Shown here: positions 31,082 to 39,308 of the stretch, piece after piece | Position numbering within the stretch: position 1 is the first letter of the stretch | Layout: each line of letters opens with the position of its first letter | Assembly: GCF_001270065.2 (NCBI RefSeq) | Contig: NZ_LFYT02000020.1 | Location: 1-64,000 of the forward strand | From: Limnohabitans planktonicus II-D5 | Lineage (GTDB): Bacteria; Pseudomonadota; Gammaproteobacteria; Burkholderiales; Burkholderiaceae_C | Length of the DNA stretch: 64,000 nucleotides | Direction: 5' to 3' | Notes under the pieces: generated by a model | The model's input: the letters and a program-made list of their open reading frames with translations, nothing else | Told to the model about the DNA's origin: nothing | Database searches by the model: none | Translations under genes and position numbers: made by a program

Positions 31082-32188
31082 ATGAGCCCACACGCCCCCT
31101 CCCTCCCCACCGACGCAGTCACCTGGACCGACCCGGCCCGCCACGCCTTGTTTGACCGCTGGATCACCGACATCGCCCCCTCCCAAGGGCTCGTGTCCAC
31201 TTCACTGCGCATCGCCTCTGCAGACGCCAGCTTTCGCCGCTACCTGCGGGTGGACACCGTGCAGGGCGAAAGCCGCATCGTCATGGACGCGCCACCCGAC
31301 AAGGAAAACTCCGAGCCCTTTGTGCGCATTGCCGCCTTGATGAAGGCCGCAGGTCTGAATGCACCCGAGGTGCTGGACTGGCACGAAGCCCACGGCTTCA
31401 TGCTGTTGACCGACCTGGGTGACGCCACCATGATGTCGGCCATCGACCCCGAGCGCCCCCAGGCCAACCATGGCCTCTACATGCAGGCGGTGGACACGCT
31501 AGTGCAGTGGCAGCTGGCCTCGCGCCCCGGCGTGCTGCCGCCCTATGATGCCGATTTGCTGAACCGCGAACTGAGCCTGTTTCCTGATTGGTATTTGGCC
31601 CAGCACCGGGGCGTGCAGCTGCAAGGTGCGCAGCGCGAGGTGTTTGACAAGGCCTTCGCCTTGATCGTGCAACGCAACCTGGCCGCGCCCAGCGTGTATG
31701 TGCACCGCGACTTCATGCCGCGCAATTTGATGATGCCGTTTGGCGCGAATCCACAGCTGGGCGCCCAACTCGGCGTTTTGGACTTCCAGGACGCGGTCTA
31801 CGGCCCCATCAGCTACGACATCGCCAGCCTGATGCGCGACGCCTTCCTCACCTGGGACGAAGACTTTGTGCTCGACATCACCATCCGCTATTGGGAAAAA
31901 GCCCGCAAGGCGGGGCTGATGGACTTTGAAGACTGGCACAGCGACTTTGGTGCGTTTTACCGCGCCGTGGAATGGATGGGCCTGCAGCGCCACCTGAAAG
32001 TGGCCGGCATCTTTGCCCGCCTGACCTTGCGCGACGGCAAACCCAAATACCTGGCCGATGCGCCGCGCTTCATCCACTACATCCGCAGCACCTGTGACCG
32101 TTACCGCGAACTGGGCCCGCTGCTGAAATTGATCGACGAGATCGAAGGCACCACGCCTCAGGTCGGCTTTGCCTACGGGCGCATGTGA
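31082..32188 (+). CDS. amgK: Aminoglycoside phosphotransferase-family sugar kinase (AmgK-like)
   Basis: A 368-residue APH-fold kinase. The catalytic loop VYVHRDFMPRNLM (about residues 205-218) and metal-binding LDFQD (about 238) are intact. Its position divergent from lptD matches that of AmgK, the anomeric MurNAc/GlcNAc kinase of the peptidoglycan recycling shortcut. The usual partner murU (nucleotidyltransferase) does not follow; rsmE does, two bases after the stop. The function is assigned by family and position. Confidence 0.8.
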   Translation: MSPHAPSLPTDAVTWTDPARHALFDRWITDIAPSQGLVSTSLRIASADASFRRYLRVDTVQGESRIVMDAPPDKENSEPFVRIAALMKAAGLNAPEVLDWHEAHGFMLLTDLGDATMMSAIDPERPQANHGLYMQAVDTLVQWQLASRPGVLPPYDADLLNRELSLFPDWYLAQHRGVQLQGAQREVFDKAFALIVQRNLAAPSVYVHRDFMPRNLMMPFGANPQLGAQLGVLDFQDAVYGPISYDIASLMRDAFLTWDEDFVLDITIRYWEKARKAGLMDFEDWHSDFGAFYRAVEWMGLQRHLKVAGIFARLTLRDGKPKYLADAPRFIHYIRSTCDRYRELGPLLKLIDEIEGTTPQVGFAYGRM

Positions 32189-32190
32189 GC

Positions 32191-32892
32191 ATGCCGCGCT
32201 TTTATTGCCCCGCCCCTTTGGCCACAGGCTTGGCGCTCAGCCTGCCCGCTGGCGCGGCCCGCCATGTGCAAGTGTTGCGAATGCAGCCGGGCGATGTGAT
32301 CACCTTGTTCAACGGGGAAGGCGGCGAGTTTGACGCCACCGTCACCCGCATGGGCCGCAGCGATGTGGAGGTGGAAGTGGGGGCGCACCACGCGGTGGAG
32401 CGTGAAGCCGCCCGCGCCGTGCATTTGCTGGCCGGTATCACCGCCAATGAGCGCATGGACTGGCTGGTCGAAAAAGCCACTGAGCTGGGCGTGGCCAGCA
32501 TCACACCCCTGGTGGCCGAGCGCAGCGTGCTCAAGCTCAAAGGCGAACGCGCCGAGAAAAAACTGGCGCACTGGCAAGGCGTGGCCGTGGCTGCGGCTGA
32601 GCAGTGCGGCCGCAACCGGGTGCCCACGGTGCACGCGGCCGTCACCCTCAAAGAGTGGTTGGCGCGGGCCGAAGCCGGGGAGCGCTGGGTGTTGTCTTTG
32701 TCAGAAGGCACACAAGGCCTGTCAGCCATGACCGGCAGCGGCCCCGTCACGGTGCTCAGCGGCCCCGAAGGGGGCCTGAGCCCCAGCGAAGAAGCCAGCG
32801 CCCTGGCCGCAGGATTTACCCCCATCACATTGGGCCCACGCGTGCTGCGGGCCGAAACCGCGCCCTTGGCGGTGCTGGCCATTTGCGCCTGA
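32191..32892 (+). CDS. rsmE: 16S rRNA (uracil-1498-N3)-methyltransferase RsmE
   Basis: A SPOUT-class methyltransferase that modifies U1498 of 16S rRNA. The 233-residue protein has an N-terminal PUA-like part (MPRFYCP, then AARHVQVLRMQPGD) and a C-terminal knot domain with GPEGGLSPSEE (about 190) and LGPRVLRAETAPLAVL. It starts two bases after amgK, so the two are likely co-transcribed. Confidence 0.95.
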   Translation: MPRFYCPAPLATGLALSLPAGAARHVQVLRMQPGDVITLFNGEGGEFDATVTRMGRSDVEVEVGAHHAVEREAARAVHLLAGITANERMDWLVEKATELGVASITPLVAERSVLKLKGERAEKKLAHWQGVAVAAAEQCGRNRVPTVHAAVTLKEWLARAEAGERWVLSLSEGTQGLSAMTGSGPVTVLSGPEGGLSPSEEASALAAGFTPITLGPRVLRAETAPLAVLAICA

Positions 32893-32911
32893 CCTTGCCA
32901 GCGATGGGTTC

Positions 32912-32976
32912 CTGTCTAGGAGCCCACACCGTGGGCGATGGGTTGTGGTCCGCAGGGCATCGCTTGCAGGCAAGCT
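32912..32976. repeat. GTAGGAGC-type palindromic repeat
   Basis: CTAGGAGCCCACACCGTGGG, then CGATGG..GCATCGCTTGCAGGCAAGCT, a partial copy of the hairpin family also seen at 43384, 49388 and 56935. The rest of the 220-bp gap before the MFS gene shows nothing recognisable. Confidence 0.6.
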
Positions 32977-33113
32977 ATAAAGACCAGCAGCCACAGATTC
33001 GTAACCATCTCACACAGAGGTGGGTGAGACTGGGGGCTTCAGCCAAGGCAACAGGTTTTTATTTGAGCCAAGGCGACACATCTTCATAAGTGGCTGGCGA
33101 TACACTGCCCTTC

Positions 33114-34292
33114 ATGAACCCCAACTTGATCCTCCTGACGCTCTGCCAGGGCCTGTTTTTCACCAACAACGTCACCTTCATCGCCATCAATGGACTGGTG
33201 GGTTTGTCCATGGCCCCGCTGGGCTGGATGGCCACTTTGCCCGTCATGGGCTATGTGGTGGGCGGTGCGCTGTCGACCGGGCTGGTGGCCAAGAGTCAGT
33301 CGCGCTGGGGGCGCAAAGTGTCTTTTCAGCTGGGGCTGGTGGTGGCTTTGTTTTCGGCGCTGCTGGCCGCTTATGCCGCCTGGAGCCACAACTTCTGGTT
33401 GCTGGTGGCGGCTACGGTCATTGCGGGTTACTACAGCGCCAACGGCCAGTTGTACCGTTTTGCAGCCGCCGAGTTGGCGGCGGACGGTTTCAAGGAAAAA
33501 GCGGTTTCGCTCGTTTTGGCCGGTGGCTTGATCGGCGCCATCGTCGGCCCCAACCTGGCGTCTCGCACACGCACCTTGTACGAGGTGCCTTTTTTGGGCG
33601 CTTACATGGCGCTGGGCATTGTGGCCATTTTGGCCATGGTGTGCATGGCCTTCATCCGCTTTCCGGCAGTGCCTGCCAAAAAGCCGGGCGACAGCGTGGG
33701 CAGGCCCCTGTCAGAGATCATGCGCCAGCCGGTGTTCATTGTGGCGGCGGCCGCTGCGGCGCTGAGCTACGGCGTGATGAACCTGCTGATGGCCGCCACG
33801 CCGCTGGCCATGCAGGTGTGCGGCTTCAGTTTTGACGATGCGGCGCTGGTGTTGGAGTGGCATGTGATCGGCATGTTCGCGCCGGGCTTTTTCACGGGGC
33901 ACCTGATCAAGAAATTTGGCACGCTGCAGATCATGGCGGTGGGCGTGTTGATCAACTTTGTGTGCATCGCGATTGCCCTGTCGGGCGTGGAGTTGCACCA
34001 GTTCCTGATCTCGCTGTTCTTGCTGGGGCTGGGCTGGAATTTCCTGTTCACCGGCAGCACCACGCTGGCCATGAAGGCATGGACCCCCGCCGAGAAAGAC
34101 CGGGGTCAGGCGGCCATCAACTTCTTTGTGTTCGCCACCATGGCCGTGACCTCGTTCGCATCAGGCGCTTTGGTCACCACACAGGGCTGGACTTGGCTCA
34201 ACATCGGCTCGCTCTTGCCTGTGGCCCTGACGGGCGCAGCCTTGGTGTGGATGGTGGTCAAGCAGAAAAACGTGCCAGCAACCACGGCTTGA
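33114..34292 (+). CDS. Major facilitator superfamily transporter
   Basis: A 392-residue protein with about 12 membrane segments; the family loop between segments 2 and 3 is degenerate (KSQSRWGRKVS). The start is set at MNPNLILLTL; an ATG 24 bases upstream is possible. The general type is that of uncharacterised MFS_1 drug or metabolite exporters. Its 3' end overlaps the convergent hydrolase gene by 35 bp. Substrate unknown. Confidence 0.85.
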   Translation: MNPNLILLTLCQGLFFTNNVTFIAINGLVGLSMAPLGWMATLPVMGYVVGGALSTGLVAKSQSRWGRKVSFQLGLVVALFSALLAAYAAWSHNFWLLVAATVIAGYYSANGQLYRFAAAELAADGFKEKAVSLVLAGGLIGAIVGPNLASRTRTLYEVPFLGAYMALGIVAILAMVCMAFIRFPAVPAKKPGDSVGRPLSEIMRQPVFIVAAAAAALSYGVMNLLMAATPLAMQVCGFSFDDAALVLEWHVIGMFAPGFFTGHLIKKFGTLQIMAVGVLINFVCIAIALSGVELHQFLISLFLLGLGWNFLFTGSTTLAMKAWTPAEKDRGQAAINFFVFATMAVTSFASGALVTTQGWTWLNIGSLLPVALTGAALVWMVVKQKNVPATTA

Positions 34293-35115
34293 GCAGGCTG
34301 TAGACCTGCTCGCGCTCGGGGTCGTGAAAGATCTCGTGGTACATGGCCTCAAAGCAATGCGCCTGCACCACCTCTGCGGGCGCTGAGCGGGCAAAGGCCG
34401 CACTGGCTCCCGCTTGCACCAGGTGGTCATCGCCCGCATACAGCAGCAAGGTGGGCACCGACCAGCGCGCAGCCTCTTCGACGGTGCGCGTGCCTTGCGA
34501 CAAAATCCACGCGGCCAGCCCGATCGAAATGCGCCGGTGCACCCGCGGGTCGGCCTTGTAGGCCTGCACCTCGGCCGCATCCCGCGCGACAAAGTTGGCA
34601 TCCAACCCGTTGTCCACGCACAGGTGCGGGGCCAGCTTGGGCAAGGTGGCCAGCAAGAGTTTTTGCAGCACATTGGGCGAAGCCCCGAGTGCGGGGGACG
34701 ACAGCACCGCTGCGTCAACAGGGCGCAGCTGCTCGGCCAAGGCGCGGGCCACCACCAGGCCGCCCATGCTGTGGCCCAGCAGCACCAGGGGCAAATTGGC
34801 GCTGTGCGGGTGCTGGCGCGTGGCGTCGATCACGCGGCCCAGATCAGCTTGCAGGCTGCCGGGGTGCAGCATGTCGCCGCGTGCGCCCTCAGACTGGCCG
34901 TGGCCTTGCTGGTCGTAAGCACGCACAATGAAACCCCAGCTGCGCAATTGGGCAGCCAGTTCACCATAGCGCCCGGCGTGTTCGCCCAGCCCGTGCACCA
35001 GCAACACCGTGCCCAAGCCTGGTGTTACGTCGGGAAGTGGCCAGTCGTAGACCGCCAGCATGCCCGCTTCACCTTGCAAATCCGAGCGTGTGGGCTGAAA
35101 GGGTGGCTGGCTCAT
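34258..35115 (-). CDS. Alpha/beta hydrolase, monoacylglycerol lipase-like
   Basis: A 285-residue Hydrolase_4/lysophospholipase-type serine hydrolase. The oxyanion region LVHGLGEHAGRY (about 41-52), nucleophile elbow GHSMGG (Ser near 120), and late Asp (YAGDDHLV) and His (YHEIFHDPER) complete the triad. It likely hydrolyses glycerides or other esters in the cytoplasm. Its start overlaps the stop of the upstream M20 peptidase gene by four bases, so the two form a unit. Confidence 0.88.
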   Translation of the reverse strand: MSQPPFQPTRSDLQGEAGMLAVYDWPLPDVTPGLGTVLLVHGLGEHAGRYGELAAQLRSWGFIVRAYDQQGHGQSEGARGDMLHPGSLQADLGRVIDATRQHPHSANLPLVLLGHSMGGLVVARALAEQLRPVDAAVLSSPALGASPNVLQKLLLATLPKLAPHLCVDNGLDANFVARDAAEVQAYKADPRVHRRISIGLAAWILSQGTRTVEEAARWSVPTLLLYAGDDHLVQAGASAAFARSAPAEVVQAHCFEAMYHEIFHDPEREQVYSLLKPWLLARFSA

Positions 35116-36593
35116 GGCATGCGGGCCATGACTTCGGCCACGGATGCCGTCAGCTTTTTGGCGTAGGGCACATGCAAGAACTCATTGGGCCCGTGTGCGT
35201 TGCTCTTGGGGCCGAGCACACCGCAGACCATCATCTGCGCTTTGGGGAAACCGGCACTCAGCATGTTCATGAGCGGGATGGTGCCGCCTTGGCCGATGTA
35301 ACCCACACCAGCACCAAAGTGCGCCTGACTCGAGGCGTTGAGGGCTTGCTCGAACCATGGCAAGGTGTCGGGCGCGTTCCACCCCGTGGCACCGCCGCCT
35401 GATTCGAAGGTGACCTTGGCTTGGTAAGGCGCGTTGTCTTCGAGCAGGGCTTTCATCTCGGCCACGGCTTGCGCCGCGTCCACCAGGGGCGGCAGGCGCA
35501 GGCTGAGCTTGAAGGCGGTGTAGGGCCGCAGCACATTGCCCGCGTCTTTCAGCGCCGGAAAGCCTTCGGCCCCGGTCACGCTCAGCGTGGGTGTCCAGGT
35601 GCGGTTGAGCAAGGCTTGCGTGGGGTCGGTGGTGGTGGGCAGCGCAAAGCTGGTCGAGCCGCCGCAATCGTAGTGCGCCCAGGGGAAGCGCTTGTACACC
35701 TCGTCGCCCAAAATGGCGGCCGTGGCTTGCGCTTGCGCCAAGCGCTCGGCCGGCACTTCGCAGTGGAAGCTCGCGGGCAGCAGGCGGCCGGTGGCGCTGT
35801 CTTCCAACCGGTCAAGCACCTGGCGCATGATGCGAAAGCTCGACGGCACCAGGCCCGAGGCATCGCCCGAGTGGATGCCCTCGGTCAGCACCTGCACCTT
35901 GAGCGTGCCGCTGGCCATGCCGCGCAGGCTGGTGGTGAGCCACAGCTGGTCGTAGTTGCCCGCGCCGCTGTCCAGGCAAATCACCAGGCCCACATCGCCC
36001 ATGCGGGTGCGCAGCGCGTCCACATAAGGCAGCAAGTCATAAGAGCCGGATTCTTCGCAGGTCTCGATCAGGCCGACGATGCGCGGGTGCGGAGTCTTCT
36101 GGCTTTTGAGCGCCTGCACGGCCGCGATGCTGGCGTAGACCGCGTAACCATCGTCTGCGCCGCCTCGGCCATAAAGCTTGCCGTCTTCATAAACAGGGGT
36201 CCATGGGCCAAGATCGTTGCGCCAGCCGTTGAACTCGGGCTGCTTGTCCAGGTGGCCGTACATCAGCACCGTTTGCCCCGAGCCCTCGCTGGCAGCGCGG
36301 GTGGCCGCCACTTCAAAAAACATGACCGGCGTGCGCCCGGGCAACTGGATGATCTCGAGCGACAGGCCTTCCACCTTCTGCGCCTCAACCCATTGCGCGG
36401 CGCGGCGCAGCACCGATTCGATGTGGCCGTGCGCGGCCCAGTCGGCGTCAAACGCGGGTGATTTGGCGGGGATTTCGATGTAATTTTTCAGCTCGGGCAC
36501 GATGGTGCTGTCCCAGGCTTGGGTGACGTCGTTCAAGGCGCGGGCGCTGTCGAGCAGGCTGCCGGGCATTTCGCGGTGCAGGGGGGCGTTCAT
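35112..36593 (-). CDS. M20 family metallopeptidase
   Basis: A 493-residue di-zinc exopeptidase/deacylase-like enzyme. Metal and catalytic residues are visible in MYGHLDKQP, GRGGADDGYA, ETCEESGSYD and the late AHGPNEFLHV. A lid/dimerisation domain occupies about residues 205-390. The start is set at MNAPLHREMPGS, preceded by GGAG; the longer upstream frame is not conserved-looking. The family includes carnosine- and cysteinylglycine-type dipeptidases. Confidence 0.92.
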   Translation of the reverse strand: MNAPLHREMPGSLLDSARALNDVTQAWDSTIVPELKNYIEIPAKSPAFDADWAAHGHIESVLRRAAQWVEAQKVEGLSLEIIQLPGRTPVMFFEVAATRAASEGSGQTVLMYGHLDKQPEFNGWRNDLGPWTPVYEDGKLYGRGGADDGYAVYASIAAVQALKSQKTPHPRIVGLIETCEESGSYDLLPYVDALRTRMGDVGLVICLDSGAGNYDQLWLTTSLRGMASGTLKVQVLTEGIHSGDASGLVPSSFRIMRQVLDRLEDSATGRLLPASFHCEVPAERLAQAQATAAILGDEVYKRFPWAHYDCGGSTSFALPTTTDPTQALLNRTWTPTLSVTGAEGFPALKDAGNVLRPYTAFKLSLRLPPLVDAAQAVAEMKALLEDNAPYQAKVTFESGGGATGWNAPDTLPWFEQALNASSQAHFGAGVGYIGQGGTIPLMNMLSAGFPKAQMMVCGVLGPKSNAHGPNEFLHVPYAKKLTASVAEVMARMP

Positions 36594-36867
36594 GTTGGGG
36601 GCTCCTCGGGTCGGCTCAAAAGAAAAACACTGTAGCGCGTTTGGGATCGGCTGGCCACGGCGAGCACGCAAGCCAATGAAAGCGCCATGGATGCAGCGCG
36701 CCAAGCCCGGTCGGGTCAAGCAAGAGGCTGGGTAGAACGCCGCCGTCAGGCATGACCCCAATCGTTGTTACAGTCTCGCCAACGCCCACCCCACCCACAG
36801 CCTTCGGGCCTGAGGGGGGCTCACACCGACAACAAGCCGCCCAACAAGCAGCGAAAAAGGCTATCGC

Positions 36868-37611
36868 ATGGACCCTAAAACCACCGCCAACCCCAGCCTG
36901 TACTTGTTTGAAAAGTTCGAGGCCGGGGTCATTCACCTGGATGCCCAGCGCAATGTGCTGGCCATGAACGACTTTGCGCGCCGGGTTTTGCCGGTGGACG
37001 AAAAACAGCCTTTCAATAAACTCGTCACCTCCTTCCATCCTGAGCGCTCCAAACCCAAGGTCAATTTTTTACTCGACGAGGCTTCGGGCTGCCCCATGGC
37101 CAATGCGGTGCCGATGACCATGATCATCAACATCCCCGAGCAGGTGCTGCTGATCAAAGTCAGCCGTCTGGGCGATGCCCAAGGTGTCACCACCGGTTTT
37201 GCCTTGGTGTTTTACGACGTGACCCAAGTGGTCAGCCAGGAACTGCCCGTGGTGGAGCCACCTGCCAAAAACATGCGCCTGTCGCGCATCCCGATGGTGG
37301 CCGATCAGAAAGTCTCTTTTGTGGACACCGCCGATGTGCTGAGTCTGGAATCGCAAGCCCACTACACCCGTGTACTGACGCGCGAGGGCTACCACTTTTG
37401 CAACCTGAGCATTGGCGATCTGGCGCTGCGCCTGGACCCGGCGCAGTTCATGCGGGTACACCGCTGTTTCATCGTCAATTTGCAGGCCGTGCAGTCCTTG
37501 GGGCGCGAGGGCAGCAAAACCCACATCTTGCTCAAAGGCAAAAACACCCAAGCCGTGCCCGTATCACGCGGCGAAGTCGCCCGCTTGCGCGAGGCGCTGG
37601 GCTTGGGCTGA
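36868..37611 (+). CDS. rcoM: CO-sensing PAS-LytTR transcription regulator, RcoM type
   Basis: A 247-residue one-component regulator. Residues about 15-118 form a PAS domain and about 140-245 a LytTR DNA-binding domain (RVHRCFIVNL near 192). Known RcoM-2 haem ligands are His74, Cys94 and Met104 (spacing 20 and 30). Here His57 (SFHPERSK), Cys75 (SGCPM) and Met85 (MTMIINIP) keep the order with spacing 18 and 28, consistent with a two-residue gap. The haem would bind CO and switch on DNA binding. It lies directly upstream of coxMSL, the expected target. Binding of CO itself is inferred. Confidence 0.87.
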   Translation: MDPKTTANPSLYLFEKFEAGVIHLDAQRNVLAMNDFARRVLPVDEKQPFNKLVTSFHPERSKPKVNFLLDEASGCPMANAVPMTMIINIPEQVLLIKVSRLGDAQGVTTGFALVFYDVTQVVSQELPVVEPPAKNMRLSRIPMVADQKVSFVDTADVLSLESQAHYTRVLTREGYHFCNLSIGDLALRLDPAQFMRVHRCFIVNLQAVQSLGREGSKTHILLKGKNTQAVPVSRGEVARLREALGLG

Positions 37612-37679
37612 ACCCCCTGTAGTTGCAAGGCCTCGCAGCGATCAAGCCGAGAAAACCACCCCCACCCCCCTACACCCCT

Positions 37680-37710
37680 GGGTATTCAGCAGAAAAACCG
37701 AGGGTATTCA
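37680..37710 (+). promoter_or_regulatory. Candidate RcoM/LytTR direct-repeat operator upstream of coxM
   Basis: GGGTATTCA occurs at 37680-37688 and 37702-37710, a 22-bp step that places both copies on the same DNA face, as LytTR regulators need. It is about 205-230 bp upstream of coxM in a 301-bp gap. A 12-bp imperfect palindrome GACTGTTCAGTC at 37841-37852 lies closer to the gene. No convincing promoter boxes were picked out. Confidence 0.45.
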
Positions 37711-37912
37711 CTTAACTTTATCAACGTAAGGACATTCCCTGATTGCGAGTTCAGAAAAGTCTGTTCAATTCATTTCATGCTCAATAAAGTGCATTTCGTG
37801 CAATAAATCGACCATAAAGAGACGATTTTGAATAAAGCCTGACTGTTCAGTCGGAAAAGGACTCTCCTCAATACTGGCCTCCTGTTTTCCAACAAAACTC
37901 AGGAGACCTTTG

Positions 37913-38776
37913 ATGATTCCACCGCGTTTTGAATACCACGCGCCCAAAACTGTAGGTGAGGCGGTTGCCTTGCTCGGCCAGTTGGGCTCTGACGCCAAGC
38001 TGCTGGCAGGCGGCCACAGCCTGCTGCCGATGATGAAACTGCGTTTTGCGCAGCCCGAACACCTGATCGACATCAACCGCATTCCTGAACTCAAGGGCAT
38101 TCGCGAAGAAGGTGCCACCGTGGTGATCGGTGCGATGACGGTGGAAAACGACCTGATCCGCTCCCCCATCTTGCAAGCCAAAGTGCCTTTGCTGTGCGAA
38201 GCCGCCAAGCTGATCGCTGACCCCCAGGTGCGCAACCGCGGCACGATTGGTGGCGACATCGCCCACGGCGACCCCGGCAACGACCACCCTGCTCTGTCCA
38301 TCGCCATCGACGCCTCGTTTGTGCTGGAAGGCCCCAATGGCCGCCGCACCGTGGCCGCTGACGGCTTTTTCCTCGGCACCTACATGACGCTGCTCGAAGA
38401 AAACGAAGTCATGTGCGAAATCCGTGTGCCCGCCTTTGCACCCGGCACCGGCTCGTCTTACGAAAAGCTCAAGCGCAAAACCGGCGACTGGGCCACAGCC
38501 GGTTGCGCCGTGGTCATCCGCAAATCGGGTGACCAAGTCAGCCATGTGCGCATTGCACTGACCAACGTGGCCCCCACCGCCTTGCGTGCCGAAGCCGCCG
38601 AAGCCGCGCTGCTGAACAAGCCCTTCAACGCCGCCAACGTGCAAGCCGCCGTCGAAGCGGCGATTGCGATTTGCGACCCCGCGGAAGACCTGCGCGGTGA
38701 CATCGAATACAAGACCGCCATGGCCGGTGAGATGGTCAAGCGGGCCCTGAACAAAGCCTGGTCGCGCTGCGCTTAA
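37913..38776 (+). CDS. coxM: Aerobic CO dehydrogenase medium (FAD) subunit
   Basis: The flavoprotein subunit that takes electrons from the iron-sulfur subunit to the quinone pool. The 287-residue protein carries both FAD motifs, AGGHS at 32-36 and TIGGD at 111-115, at the positions known for CoxM. ATG 37913 with AGGAG seven bases upstream is chosen over a TTG three bases earlier. It is the first gene of coxMSL; the long leader upstream holds possible RcoM sites. Confidence 0.95.
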   Translation: MIPPRFEYHAPKTVGEAVALLGQLGSDAKLLAGGHSLLPMMKLRFAQPEHLIDINRIPELKGIREEGATVVIGAMTVENDLIRSPILQAKVPLLCEAAKLIADPQVRNRGTIGGDIAHGDPGNDHPALSIAIDASFVLEGPNGRRTVAADGFFLGTYMTLLEENEVMCEIRVPAFAPGTGSSYEKLKRKTGDWATAGCAVVIRKSGDQVSHVRIALTNVAPTALRAEAAEAALLNKPFNAANVQAAVEAAIAICDPAEDLRGDIEYKTAMAGEMVKRALNKAWSRCA

Positions 38777-38793
38777 AGCATAAGGAAAACAAC

Positions 38794-39279
38794 ATGTCCA
38801 AAAAACTCGTCACCGTTTCCGTCAATGGCAAAAAAGAAGAAAAAGCCGTTGAACCACGCACCTTGCTGATCCACTTCTTGCGCGAAGAACTCAACCTGAC
38901 CGGCGCCCACATTGGCTGCGAGACCAGCCACTGCGGCGCTTGCACCGTGGACATCGATGGCCAATCGGTCAAGTCCTGCACCCACCTGGCGGTGCAGTGC
39001 GATGGCTCGGAAGTGCTCACCGTCGAAGGCCTGGCCAACAAGGGCGTGCTGCACGCGGTGCAAGAAGGCTTTTACAAAGAACACGGCCTGCAGTGCGGCT
39101 TTTGCACGCCCGGCATGCTCATGCGTGCCTACCGCTTCTTGCAAGAGAACCCCAACCCGAGCGAAGACGAAATTCGCCACGGCATGGCGGGCAACCTGTG
39201 CCGCTGCACCGGTTACCAAAACATCGTCAAAGCCGTCCAGTACGCCGCCAAAAAACTGCAAGAGCCCGTTGCGGCTTGA
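38794..39279 (+). CDS. coxS: Aerobic CO dehydrogenase small (2Fe-2S) subunit
   Basis: A 161-residue subunit with two [2Fe-2S] clusters. Plant-ferredoxin-like cysteines are C42, C47, C50 and C62; the second cluster uses C101, C104, C136 and C138 (CGFC and CRC). All eight are present. It passes electrons from the Mo/Cu site in CoxL to FAD in CoxM. Confidence 0.96.
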   Translation: MSKKLVTVSVNGKKEEKAVEPRTLLIHFLREELNLTGAHIGCETSHCGACTVDIDGQSVKSCTHLAVQCDGSEVLTVEGLANKGVLHAVQEGFYKEHGLQCGFCTPGMLMRAYRFLQENPNPSEDEIRHGMAGNLCRCTGYQNIVKAVQYAAKKLQEPVAA

Positions 39280-39308
39280 TGCGACAAACCATTTGATCGG
39301 AGACACAC

